Assembly (NCBI RefSeq): GCF_001423425.1
Contig: NZ_LMNX01000001.1
Span: 888,970-952,969 of the forward strand
DNA length: 64,000 nucleotides
From: Rhizobium sp. Leaf306
GTDB taxonomy: Bacteria > Pseudomonadota > Alphaproteobacteria > Rhizobiales > Rhizobiaceae
Reading direction: 5' to 3'
The position numbers were made by a program, and so were the translations under genes. Below the pieces are notes generated by a model. That model was not told where the DNA came from. It did not search any database and worked only from the letters and a program-made list of their open reading frames with translations. This document shows positions 42,350 through 50,401 of the stretch, piece by piece. Every line of letters starts with the position of its first letter. The stretch's first letter is position 1.

Positions 42350-44272
42350 ATGCGCTCAGAGGAACATGCTTCGCAGCCGACCTATCACGACGAAACGGGG
42401 GCGCCGCCGACCGACGAGATCGAGTCCGGGCAATTGCTCGACTTTCGTCCCGGCATCCAGGTCGAGCTGACAGCGCTTGCGGCCCTCGGTTTCTCGAAAC
42501 CGTTGATCGCCAAGCTGGCTGGCCTCTCCAGGCAAAACGGGACGACGGTCGAGGCCGAGCTTCTGGCAAGCGGCGACGTGAGGGAAGACGCCTATTACGG
42601 TGCCATCGCCCGTCTGCTGCGACTTCCCTTCGTCTCGTCGCTCGATCCCGCGCTTGTCGTTATCCTGCCCTCGACCGACGCCCAGCTGACACGCCCGACC
42701 ATGGTGAGGATCGCCCATCGCAACAAGGCGCAGGAAATCGCCATCGTGCCGGAGGCGGCGCGACTTTCGCAGATTGCGGCAACGCTTGCGACCCTGCCGC
42801 TTGTGGGCCGCGATCTCGTCATCACCACGCCGAGCGCCATTCGCGAATCCGTCTGGAAAGCCGATGCAGCGCGCCGCATCCGCGAGACCACGAATACCCT
42901 GTTCGAGCAGAGACCCCTGCTGTCGGCCCGCGTTGTGCTCGCAGGCCACCAGGGCTTTTACGGTGGGTCGTTTCTGACGACCCTTGCCTGTCTCCTGCTG
43001 ATTGCACCGATCGATACGCTGCTTGCGCTGCATATCGTCCTGTCACTCACCTATTTTTCGACGCTCTGTCTGCGACTTTCGGCGATGATCCGGCAAACTT
43101 TGGTGGCGCCTGAACGCGTGCCAATCGCTCCACCGTTCGGGCCGCTGCCGCGCTACACTGTTCTGGTCGCACTCTACCGCGAAGAGGACATGGCCGAGCA
43201 GTTGGTCGCAAGCCTCAAGCGGCTGGACTGGCCCGCATCTCTGCTCGACATCAAGTTCGTATGCGAAATCGACGACCGGCAGACGATCGAAGCCTTGAAG
43301 GCGCTTGAGCCTGGCCCCCAGTTCGAGATCGTCGAAGTACCGGCCTATGGTCCGCGGACGAAGCCAAAGGCTCTCACCTATGCGCTGAAAGGTGCGCGCG
43401 GCGAATTCACGGCAATCTACGACGCCGAGGACAGGCCGCACCCGCTACAACTCCGCGAGGCGTACCGGCGGTTTCGCGCGGCACCATCCGAACTCGCCTG
43501 CCTGCAGGCACCACTGATCATCACCAACGCCCGGGAAAGCTGGTTGAGCGCGTTGTTTTCGCTCGAATATGCAGCGCTGTTTCGCGGCCTTTTGCCGATG
43601 CTCGGGAGAATGAACATGCCGCTTCCACTCGGCGGCACGTCCAACCATTTCCGCACCAGCGCGCTGATCGCAGCCGGCGGATGGGATCCGTACAACGTGA
43701 CGGAAGACGCCGATCTTGGCATGCGGCTCTACCGGCTCGGCTTTACCGCCGACGTGATGCGGCACCAGACTCTGGAGGACGCGCCCTTATCGATCAAGGT
43801 GTGGACGTCGCAGAGAAGCCGCTGGTTCAAGGGCTGGCTGCAAACCTGGCTGGTGCTGATGCGCGACCCGGCGCGGCTGATCGGCGAAATCGGCATCAAG
43901 CCTTTCTGCGTGATCCAATTGCTGGTGGGCGGCATGCTTTTGTCATCGCTGCTGCATCCGCTGATCCTCGTCTTTCTCGGCGTCGGCTTCTCAGCAATGC
44001 TGCGGGCGCCGATCGACACGCTGCCGGTCGAGGTCGTCGGCCTGTTCGCGATCGACTTCACCAACATTCTCGGCAGCTATCTCATCTTCCTCGGCCTCGG
44101 CATCGGATCGATGACCAACCACGAAAAGCGCCTCGTCGGCCGTCGCTGGGTTGCGGTGCCGCTCTACTGGATGATGACATCCTTCGCCGCCTGGAAGGCG
44201 CTGTGGGAACTCAGGACAAAGCCGTTCCACTGGAGCAAGACACCCCACATGCCGCGACGGAAGGAGAGCTGA
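42350..44272 (+). CDS. MshEN-GT2 membrane glycosyltransferase
   Basis: A 640-residue protein. Residues about 40-180 resemble an MshEN/type II secretion E N-terminal domain (VREDAYYGAIARLLRLPFV). Two hydrophobic helices follow, then a processive GT2 core at about 260-480: CEIDDRQTIE, YDAEDRPHP (DxD-type metal site), GGTSNHFRTSAL, VTEDADLGMRLYRLG (TED) and TSQRSRWFKGW (Q/RxxRW). Four more membrane helices end the protein. This is the NfrB/BcsA-like class, probably making or exporting an exopolysaccharide. It is the last gene before the composition change. Confidence 0.87.
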   Translation: MRSEEHASQPTYHDETGAPPTDEIESGQLLDFRPGIQVELTALAALGFSKPLIAKLAGLSRQNGTTVEAELLASGDVREDAYYGAIARLLRLPFVSSLDPALVVILPSTDAQLTRPTMVRIAHRNKAQEIAIVPEAARLSQIAATLATLPLVGRDLVITTPSAIRESVWKADAARRIRETTNTLFEQRPLLSARVVLAGHQGFYGGSFLTTLACLLLIAPIDTLLALHIVLSLTYFSTLCLRLSAMIRQTLVAPERVPIAPPFGPLPRYTVLVALYREEDMAEQLVASLKRLDWPASLLDIKFVCEIDDRQTIEALKALEPGPQFEIVEVPAYGPRTKPKALTYALKGARGEFTAIYDAEDRPHPLQLREAYRRFRAAPSELACLQAPLIITNARESWLSALFSLEYAALFRGLLPMLGRMNMPLPLGGTSNHFRTSALIAAGGWDPYNVTEDADLGMRLYRLGFTADVMRHQTLEDAPLSIKVWTSQRSRWFKGWLQTWLVLMRDPARLIGEIGIKPFCVIQLLVGGMLLSSLLHPLILVFLGVGFSAMLRAPIDTLPVEVVGLFAIDFTNILGSYLIFLGLGIGSMTNHEKRLVGRRWVAVPLYWMMTSFAAWKALWELRTKPFHWSKTPHMPRRKES

Positions 44273-44503
44273 TCGGGAGGGGGATTGGAGCGGGTGAAGG
44301 GAATCAAAACAATCCATCTTCATATTGATTCCAAAGATTTTTCTAGGAATTAATGTATATCATACCGTTGTTAATACCGCATTTATATTTTAATTACTGG
44401 GAGGCTGCTGCCGGTAGAGGCCTGTGTAACCTGCTTTTTTTACACTCGAATTCACCGCAGCGTGGTCTAAATCTACTTCTCTTGAGAGGGTGAGGATTGG
44501 TGC
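44273..44503. other. AT-rich junction between core genome and accessory island
   Basis: No gene is seen in these 231 bases. Composition falls sharply after 44300, with runs such as TTAATGTATATC and TTTATATTTTAATTAC. All genes to the right are of accessory type. No tRNA gene or obvious direct repeat marks an integration site. Confidence 0.5.
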
Positions 44504-45433
44504 ATGAAGCGGGTGAGCAGGGCAAAGGGCGTCGTATCAGTAGACACCGCAGCGATCGAGGCTCTAGCCGAGCGCTTCTACGCTCAGCCTCTCGTGGCAC
44601 GCCCTGATGGCGAAAAAATGTTCCCTGAGATGTGTTGTACGAAGTTCAATGCGGAAGCAGTTCTACGCTTGCTGCTTGATCCTGCACCCTCGTTCTACGG
44701 CCACAAGGAAGCTGCGTTTGCTGCACTTTTAAGCTGGACCATTGCACCTGAAGATGACGGAATACGTCTGGAGTTCATTGCACTTGCTGTCAAGCGTCTC
44801 TTGGCCAAGGCTGAGGATCAGGCGTTCGCCCTTGACTTGAGCTCTCCTCTGCATGCGGACCTCGCCGCGCGCTATCTTATCGCAGGCCCTCAGTTCATTG
44901 AACAGATTTATGCTGCGATAAGTGGCATGGCTCTTCTTGCGGAGCATGGCTCTCCAGCTATCACTGAAATCGTTTTTGAAGTTGATCGCGTGCCAATTGG
45001 GACGCTTAACAAGATGATGACCTACTCTCACTATTTGGCTGATGATCAGGCAAGGGGGCAGCCTAGCGTCAATCGCGCTATCGAGATGGTAGGGAGAATA
45101 GGGGAACACGGCATTTCGTCACGGTCGGCAATCTATGGGCAGTGGGCGAAAAGCAAAGACAACATCGCACTGCTCTATTCGGCAGCCTCGATTAAGATTG
45201 GCGGAAACACACTTCTAGACTCGCTTATTTCAGGCCAGATCAATCTTTCCAAGTATCAGAGGTATCTACAGACGTGGATTGCCCGCGCGCGGTACGTCTG
45301 CGAGCATATCCTTCGTCGGATGCCAGACGAACAACTCTACTTGAACAATGTCAAGCCTCTAATGCTGGTCGACCCACACGCTTTCCCACATAGGGATTTT
45401 AGTACCAAGGAACTTCAAGCACTGGCTAGTTAA
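44504..45433 (+). CDS. Hypothetical protein of the accessory element
   Basis: A 309-residue soluble protein with no recognised family. It is rich in helices (AIEALAERFYAQPL, LIAGPQFIEQIYAAISGMAL) and ends with YLNNVKPLMLVDPHAFPHRD. GAGGGTGAGGA lies ahead of the ATG. Codon use is less GC-biased than the core genes to the left. It precedes the AlpA-like gene in the same direction and may belong to the same mobile element; no function can be assigned. Confidence 0.65.
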   Translation: MKRVSRAKGVVSVDTAAIEALAERFYAQPLVARPDGEKMFPEMCCTKFNAEAVLRLLLDPAPSFYGHKEAAFAALLSWTIAPEDDGIRLEFIALAVKRLLAKAEDQAFALDLSSPLHADLAARYLIAGPQFIEQIYAAISGMALLAEHGSPAITEIVFEVDRVPIGTLNKMMTYSHYLADDQARGQPSVNRAIEMVGRIGEHGISSRSAIYGQWAKSKDNIALLYSAASIKIGGNTLLDSLISGQINLSKYQRYLQTWIARARYVCEHILRRMPDEQLYLNNVKPLMLVDPHAFPHRDFSTKELQALAS

Positions 45434-45472
45434 ACCTCTGTAATCATTTCACATTCTTGTGTCCAAGAAAGA

Positions 45473-45486
45473 TTGGAGATCTCCAA
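45473..45486. promoter_or_regulatory. 14-bp perfect palindrome upstream of the AlpA-like gene
   Basis: TTGGAGATCTCCAA is a perfect palindrome located 77 bases before the AlpA-like start and between two genes. It could bind the AlpA-like protein or another element regulator. Confidence 0.4.
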
Positions 45487-45562
45487 ACACTGCTGCAGAA
45501 TATAGCTCGGTCCGGCATTGTGCCACCTTGATCTCGTTCTCAACACACAAGGAGTGAACGAG

Positions 45563-45814
45563 ATGTCAGAGCAAAAAAGCCACCCCAGTCCAATCTCAAC
45601 TTTCGCTTCGGGGGGCTTTCTCCGGCTCGATCGAATCATTGCACCTCACGGCCCTCTGCCGATCAGCAAGTCTTCTTGGTGGAGCAAGGTCCGATCGGGC
45701 GAGTTCCCGCAGCCTGTAAAGCTGGGCCCAAGAACGACTGCGTGGCGAGCCCAGGATATCATCGCATTAATCCAGCACTTCGAAGCAGCGGCCACTCAAA
45801 AGAACGCCGTGTAA
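45563..45814 (+). CDS. AlpA-like MerR/excisionase-fold regulator
   Basis: An 83-residue protein of the AlpA type, known from phage P4-like satellites and genomic islands. The pattern GGFLRLDRIIAPHGPLPISKSSWWSKVRSGEFPQPVKLGPRTTAWRAQDI gives the AlpA landmarks in order: LR.d.I, the SSWW..v..G.FP.PVKLG turn and TAWR. Proteins of this type activate integrase/excision genes. AAGGAG lies 7 bases before the ATG. The next gene starts 126 bases later on the same strand. Confidence 0.85.
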   Translation: MSEQKSHPSPISTFASGGFLRLDRIIAPHGPLPISKSSWWSKVRSGEFPQPVKLGPRTTAWRAQDIIALIQHFEAAATQKNAV

Positions 45815-45940
45815 AGTAGTAGCAGGCGTCAGCCAGCGCCGGAGCTTCCTTCGGCCGCTCTATTGAAATCACCCTTCTTCCAGTTCTGCCGCAAGAGGAC
45901 CCCTCCTCCGGTAGCGAACCTGTGCCTTAAGGAGACACAC

Positions 45941-46792
45941 GTGCGAATTCTATCACCTACGATAAGTCAGCATATGGAGACCGAAACCGTCGCTATGAAA
46001 CGGGCAGTTCTTCGGCGCCTGCCCAAATCCGAATTCAGCGTCTTGGCCACTGTATACAAACAGCCGCGCCGGGCGGAGGCGCTAGCTGAGAGAGCTTACA
46101 GCCTGCATACCGACTGGGATTCTCTTGACGATGGCCGTCGCAGTGCTGCCTGCCTTTTCGAATGGGGACGGCTTCAAATCTTTACTGCAGTGGAGGTTCT
46201 GCCTCGCCTGGAGGCGTCATTCGTCGAATTCTTCCACGTCACACTCGCCGACAAGCGTTGGCGCGTCCCGCCTAAAGCGGCTTCTGTGGATGCTTTCCAC
46301 CGGCCTCGTCGCAAAGTAAGAGCTGCGATCCAGTATCTTCGCGATAACGATCTCGAGCCGATCTACGTTGTCGCCTATGAGATCTCTGGCGACCGCAACC
46401 TCACAGGCGATTACTCCTTTGAACCCCATGCCCACATCCTAATCGGGGGCGTGCGCAAAGCAGTCCTGAAAGCAGCTTTTCGGGTACGCTTGCCGCGCAG
46501 CATGCGCGGTCGCGACAAGCCGGTCAAAATCAAGCCGGTCCCACCATCGCAACTCGGGAACGTCCTCGGCTACCTGACGAAGGTGAAGCCTCAAGATCGG
46601 GTAGAATTCCGTCGAAGTGACGGGCGGTTGGATCGCAAATCCAACCGAATGCCGCCGCAAGCGGAGGCTCAGTGGCTTCGTTGCTTAGCTTTGGTCCCCA
46701 TGACCCAGCTCGTCCAGTTCGGCGGCTTCGCCGATTCTCTTTCAACACGATTTTCGCATCGCGAAATGGCAACCTTGATCGGAGCACTCTGA
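45941..46792 (+). CDS. HUH-endonuclease / rolling-circle Rep-like protein
   Basis: A 283-residue protein. Three motifs fit the HUH nuclease layout: motif I FFHVTLADKRW at about 97-107, motif II PHAHILIGG with His163 and His165, and motif III GYLTKVK with Tyr211 and Lys214. HUH enzymes nick one DNA strand and stay linked through Tyr, as in rolling-circle replication or transposition. The GTG at 45941 is chosen because AAGGAG sits 6 bases upstream; longer frames lack this. The stop overlaps the ATG of the DUF927-like gene (TGATG). No exact family is recognised, so the function rests on motifs only. Confidence 0.65.
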   Translation: MRILSPTISQHMETETVAMKRAVLRRLPKSEFSVLATVYKQPRRAEALAERAYSLHTDWDSLDDGRRSAACLFEWGRLQIFTAVEVLPRLEASFVEFFHVTLADKRWRVPPKAASVDAFHRPRRKVRAAIQYLRDNDLEPIYVVAYEISGDRNLTGDYSFEPHAHILIGGVRKAVLKAAFRVRLPRSMRGRDKPVKIKPVPPSQLGNVLGYLTKVKPQDRVEFRRSDGRLDRKSNRMPPQAEAQWLRCLALVPMTQLVQFGGFADSLSTRFSHREMATLIGAL

Positions 46793-48705
46793 TGAAAAAC
46801 GGCAAGAAGACATCTGTGGGCACCACAAAGGGCAGCGTTGCGAAGGGGGATAGTGCAACTGCAGCTAAGCCACTTCCCCTGCCCCCGCACATGCGTGGCA
46901 AGCTTGTCGAGAAACAGGGCCTAGGCCCTGTTTCTGCCAAGTCACGTGACGCAGGGCAAGCAGGGGCAACCACTGTGACACCTGCTGCAAAAACGGGCCT
47001 AGGCCCGCAAATCGCGAAGAAGTCACCTCCAAGCGTGCGCGATGTGCCGAGCCGTGCATCGGTATCGGATCTGAAGGTCAAGCTTCTGAATGGCGATGAT
47101 GGCGCGATCTACTATCAATTTGTTGCCGATGGCCAGCACGTAATCCTGCCGGCGCCCGAGGTGATAGGCTCGCTGCCGAGGGTGTATGCGGAACTGACAA
47201 AGATCCGAGTATTGGCAAGTTCTGCGTCGGACAAGCAGGAGATCAAGGAGAAAATCGATACCCCTGACACAGATACAACGGTTGTTGCGACGAGGTATGG
47301 CTATGAAGATGCTCCTCGACCGGCGTATTTCGTATACGGCGACGGCTCGGTGCTACGGGCAAGTACGCAAACCCAGATTGTTCCCCGAGTAGTTAGTCGC
47401 TCTTCGTCTGGAAGAGCGGGAATTCTGAAGTCTTATGAGGCGGGCCTATCGGCAGTTCTTCGCGATCAAGCCGTACCCCTGACCGTGTTCTTCTTCGGAC
47501 TGTCGCAGATCATTAAGCCCTTCGCCCGAGCTGCGGGTTTCAACGCTGAAAACATAGTGTTGGAGCTCGTGGGGGAGAGCACTAAGTTCAAGTCTGCGCT
47601 TACCTGTGGCTTGGCTGCCTCTGCTTGGGGCAGTGCCGATCCTCGCGACGGATACTCGCTGACATGGAACATCACCAAGCAGAAGATCGAAGAGCTGTTC
47701 ACGAACTACGATCACCAGTTGTTGATCCTTGATGAGGTGACGCTTGCAGGTGAAAATCCCAAGGAACGAGGCGAAGCTGTGGGCAAGGTCGTTCACAGGC
47801 TGTCTTCAGGCGTTGGGCGCGGCGTAACGGGCAAGACCGCTACCGGGCATTCGCTAAACATGCTGTCTACATCAAATGAGCCGTTACGGTCGATCTTGCC
47901 AGCATCACAAGATGTTCATGCGGCGCTCGGGGTAAGGCTTATCTCGTTCGAAGTGCCATCTCGTGAGACTTTCTATTTTGACAGGATTCCAGAAGGATTC
48001 GCATCAGTGGGCGAGGCCATGGACGCAGCATTTGGGGTCGTTCAGCAGCACCACGGGTTGTTGGCTAGACACCTCATCCAGCGAGTTCTGGTGCAGGTGA
48101 ATGATCGCTATGAGCACTTCCTTGGTCATATATCGAAAGCCGTGCGGAAGTTCATGAAGCGCATAGGTCTCGGCAATGCAGACATGGCAACCTTGCCCTA
48201 TCGGCGGGCGCAGCCTTTTGCCCTTACCTATGCCACGGCGGTCATAGCCTTCAAAACTGGCACTTTGAAAAAGAAGCTATGGGGTGGCATCTTAAAGACT
48301 ATTTTGCGGGCGTGGAACGAGCACGCCAGCGCCGGGGCTGGAGATGACGGCGACGCTCGGTTCAACTCTTACATGAACGACTCCTCGAATCTGTTCGTTG
48401 ACGGGAGAGGCAAAGAGAAGCCGGTGATCAGAAACACGGTCTTTGCAGGAATGGCCGGCATCTTCTATTTGTCCAAGGACAAGGAACTCTTGCTCGCGGT
48501 GCCAACTGCAGCTGCGAGCAAGCTTGGCTATCCCAAGGCTGTCCTGAAGCAGCTGAAGAAGGACGGGATTCTTAAGGCTGGCACTAAAACACTTCAACGC
48601 AAGCTCTTTTTGCGCCGGGTTGGTAAGGCCGAATCGCGCGATACGTTCTACGTTTTTAAGATAGCAGGCATCTCCTCGCAGGTACGCTTTTGGGAGGGCG
48701 AGTAA
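46792..48705 (+). CDS. DUF927-like ATPase/primase-associated protein
   Basis: A 637-residue protein. Residues about 165-500 follow the DUF927 layout: RYGYEDAPRPAYFVYG, LELVGESTKFKSALTCG at the P-loop position, WNITKQKIEELF and QLLILDEVTLAG as Walker B. The P-loop reads GESTKFKS, where the usual glycine before Lys is Phe, so ATP binding may be altered. DUF927 proteins resemble phage and plasmid replicative helicase/primase parts. Residues 1-90 are a low-complexity tail with repeated GLGP. It is translationally coupled to the HUH-type gene, suggesting a replication module. Confidence 0.75.
   Translation: MKNGKKTSVGTTKGSVAKGDSATAAKPLPLPPHMRGKLVEKQGLGPVSAKSRDAGQAGATTVTPAAKTGLGPQIAKKSPPSVRDVPSRASVSDLKVKLLNGDDGAIYYQFVADGQHVILPAPEVIGSLPRVYAELTKIRVLASSASDKQEIKEKIDTPDTDTTVVATRYGYEDAPRPAYFVYGDGSVLRASTQTQIVPRVVSRSSSGRAGILKSYEAGLSAVLRDQAVPLTVFFFGLSQIIKPFARAAGFNAENIVLELVGESTKFKSALTCGLAASAWGSADPRDGYSLTWNITKQKIEELFTNYDHQLLILDEVTLAGENPKERGEAVGKVVHRLSSGVGRGVTGKTATGHSLNMLSTSNEPLRSILPASQDVHAALGVRLISFEVPSRETFYFDRIPEGFASVGEAMDAAFGVVQQHHGLLARHLIQRVLVQVNDRYEHFLGHISKAVRKFMKRIGLGNADMATLPYRRAQPFALTYATAVIAFKTGTLKKKLWGGILKTILRAWNEHASAGAGDDGDARFNSYMNDSSNLFVDGRGKEKPVIRNTVFAGMAGIFYLSKDKELLLAVPTAAASKLGYPKAVLKQLKKDGILKAGTKTLQRKLFLRRVGKAESRDTFYVFKIAGISSQVRFWEGE
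46910..46935. repeat. 26-bp perfect palindrome inside the DUF927-like gene
   Basis: The half-site AGAAACAGGGCCT is followed by its exact reverse complement, centred at 46922.5, with core GGGCCTAGGCCC. It encodes the KQGLGPVS peptide in the low-complexity N terminus. CTAG-containing sites are generally scarce in GC-rich alphaproteobacterial DNA. Confidence 0.9.
46994..47007. repeat. 14-bp palindrome sharing the GGGCCTAGGCCC core
   Basis: CGGGCCTAGGCCCG is centred at 47000.5, 78 bases from the centre of the 26-bp palindrome. Both share the same 12-bp core, which points to a protein-binding site or an iteron-like repeat. Confidence 0.85.
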
Positions 48706-48724
48706 GCGCAGGCGTGGCAAGACC

Positions 48725-48752
48725 TTGATTTTAAAGGTTATTCCTGTATACT
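48725..48752 (+). promoter_or_regulatory. Sigma-70-type promoter for the candidate antisense RNA
   Basis: TTGATT (48725-48730), 16-base spacer, TATACT (48747-48752). It is among the best housekeeping-type promoters in the island and points at the RNA at 48759. Confidence 0.65.
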
Positions 48753-48758
48753 ATTCGA

Positions 48759-48844
48759 AGGCGACGCCCCAAAACCCCCACCAGTGCGGGCGCTAACCTA
48801 ACGGCTGTCAACCCAATGAAGAGCGCCCTTGTGGCGCTCTTTTT
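48759..48844 (+). ncRNA. Candidate C4-type antisense RNA
   Basis: About 86 bases from a predicted start to a terminator T-run. It contains GCGACGCCCC (48761-48770), GCGGGCGCTAACC (48786-48798) and ACGGCTGTCA (48801-48810), which match my recollection of the conserved blocks of C4 antisense RNAs of phages P1/P7 and the related P4 CI RNA. CGCCC and GGGCG can pair as the central stem. In those phages the RNA silences translation or causes early termination of the operon leader. It is preceded by a strong promoter and followed by a hairpin. The family call is from memory. Confidence 0.55.
48820..48844 (+). terminator. Intrinsic terminator before the 226-residue gene
   Basis: AGAGCGCC (48820-48827) and GGCGCTCT (48833-48840) form a perfect 8-bp stem with a 5-base loop, followed by TTTT. 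It ends the candidate small RNA, 17 bases before the next start codon, so it may act as an attenuator. Confidence 0.88.
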
Positions 48845-48860
48845 AGTTCAGGAGCTACCA

Positions 48861-49541
48861 ATGCCGACCCCTTCAAGTCACGACTACACTCCGCAGCGCA
48901 AGGTCAGCCTGCCACCGCTTTCGATCCTCGGCGCAACGCCCACGGCTCAACCGGCCCTACCCACCACCGCACCGCATGCCGTGATGCCTGCTGTGATTAT
49001 GCTTGGCTTAGATGATCAGGGACGTCCCCATGCCTCATGGTTCGAGGAGGAGCAGACCGACGCCGCAGCGGTGGCCGCCGACCTCATGGGCATGGCGCTG
49101 ATCGATGTCAGCGTAGGGGAGGAGGTTGCCGCCGTCGCGTCGCGTCTGCCCAAGGGCAAGCTGTTCGACAGCGGCAAGGCGTTCGTGCCGTTCGTCAAGC
49201 GCTCGACTTATGATCAGCTTGCGGCACACCTAGACGAAGAGTACGCAGCTAGCGCTGCCGCCCGCGTTGAAGCTGCTAAGGCTGCTGCGGCGGAGAACTA
49301 TGCCAAGGCCAGCAAGGGCGAGGCTCCCCCTCGTCAGCCTGAAGACTGGTCGAAGCTCATGGTTGGTGACCTTGTTCTGGCCGCCGACGATCCCGCTGAC
49401 GGCTGGTTTGACGCTGAGGTGCTTGAGCTCCTGGCGGACGACCGCCTGCGCCTGCGCTGGCGCGATTACCAGGACCTGACCGACTTCACCCGTCGAATTG
49501 TCGAGATCGCGCTGCTGCACCCGAAGTTCCCGGCGCGGTGA
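48861..49541 (+). CDS. Hypothetical accessory protein with Ala-rich helix
   Basis: A 226-residue protein with no recognised family. The first 45 residues are Pro/Thr-rich and probably disordered. A helix rich in Ala follows (AAARVEAAKAAAAENYAKAS, about 145-165). The C-terminal part reads MVGDLVLAADDPADGWFDAEVLEL and LRLRWRDYQDLTDFTR, a small beta-barrel-like pattern suggestive of a Tudor/SH3-type fold. AGGAG precedes the ATG, which sits directly after the RNA terminator. Expression may depend on read-through of that terminator. Confidence 0.68.
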   Translation: MPTPSSHDYTPQRKVSLPPLSILGATPTAQPALPTTAPHAVMPAVIMLGLDDQGRPHASWFEEEQTDAAAVAADLMGMALIDVSVGEEVAAVASRLPKGKLFDSGKAFVPFVKRSTYDQLAAHLDEEYAASAAARVEAAKAAAAENYAKASKGEAPPRQPEDWSKLMVGDLVLAADDPADGWFDAEVLELLADDRLRLRWRDYQDLTDFTRRIVEIALLHPKFPAR

Positions 49542-49548
49542 GCCCGAC

Positions 49549-49944
49549 ATGCTGACGATGAGTATCTTACCGATGACCAGCACCTACGGGAGAGTAACAT
49601 CTATGGCTCCGACGCCTGGTGAACGGCAACGCTGTATTCAGCATCTGAACGATCGACTCAGAACGCACCTCACCGGTGGTAGGGTGGTGATGACGGTGGG
49701 GGTACAAGCACTTGGTGACGATCAGCGTGATGTGCTCATTTGCGCCGTCCAGGGCTTCAGCGACTTCACCTCAGCTAACGACCCTTACGGCGAGCATGAC
49801 TTCGGGCGGGTGGTGGTCAACGGGCAGGGCTACTTCTTCAAGATCGACGCCTACGGCCTAGACTACCGCTACCAGTCACCTGATCCGGCTGACGAGGCCG
49901 TCACGGCTCGCGTGATGACGATCATGCGGGAGGATGAGTATTGA
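49549..49944 (+). CDS. DUF3768 domain-containing protein
   Basis: A 131-residue protein whose C-terminal 95 residues match DUF3768. Visible landmarks are IQHLNDRLRTHLTGGRVVMT, FTSANDPYGEHDFGRVVVNG and SPDPADEAVTARVMTIMREDEY. DUF3768 proteins are common on alphaproteobacterial plasmids and mobile elements, with unknown function. It starts 8 bases after the previous stop, so the two genes are likely co-transcribed. Alternative starts at 49558 and 49603 are possible. Confidence 0.85.
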   Translation: MLTMSILPMTSTYGRVTSMAPTPGERQRCIQHLNDRLRTHLTGGRVVMTVGVQALGDDQRDVLICAVQGFSDFTSANDPYGEHDFGRVVVNGQGYFFKIDAYGLDYRYQSPDPADEAVTARVMTIMREDEY

Positions 49945-50002
49945 TTTCCCCCGCTGCCAGCCAAGATACAACTACAGCCGCGCTAACACCGCGGCTTCTT
50001 TT

Positions 50003-50269
50003 TTACGAGCTTTTCGGCTTTCTCCCCGCCCGCATGGGCGAGGGGCGTGGCTCGTCAGTGCCTGCTTCTCGAAAGAACGCACCAACCTCAACCCCAAGCG
50101 CCGTCGACAACGCCTCCACTACGGAGATTGTGACGTTCTCCTTGCCCCGCTCAATGCGTCCGACATATGATCGGTCAATCGCAGCGTCGAGCGCAAGCTT
50201 CTCCTGCGACAGGCCGCGTTCAACACGCAGCTTGCGGAGATTCCAGCCGAGAAGTTCGCGTGCATCCAT
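50003..50269 (-). CDS. XRE-family helix-turn-helix regulator
   Basis: An 88-residue DNA-binding protein. LGWNLRKLRVERGLSQEKLALDAAIDRSYVGRIERGKENVTISVVEALSTALGV is a complete XRE HTH. It resembles small regulators next to restriction or mobile-element genes. The ATG at 50269 is favoured over one 18 bases upstream. It faces away from the DUF805 gene, with an inverted pair ACAGTC/GACTGT (50315-50320 and 50335-50340) between them that may be its operator. Confidence 0.88.
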   Translation of the reverse strand: MDARELLGWNLRKLRVERGLSQEKLALDAAIDRSYVGRIERGKENVTISVVEALSTALGVEVGAFFREAGTDEPRPSPMRAGRKPKSS

Positions 50270-50401
50270 AGTCGCGCAACAGGCCACACCAGCCCATCGA
50301 CAATCGACGGACTCACAGTCCCATATTACACTACGACTGTTACATTGCCCGAACTAGCTGTCGGCGACCGGCCACCACCTCAACTCACAAGGACATCTTT
50401 C

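Noticed and set aside
44273..44503. tRNA gene at the island edge as an integration site
   Set aside because: No cloverleaf-like sequence, T-loop GTTCGA-type motif or CCA end was seen.
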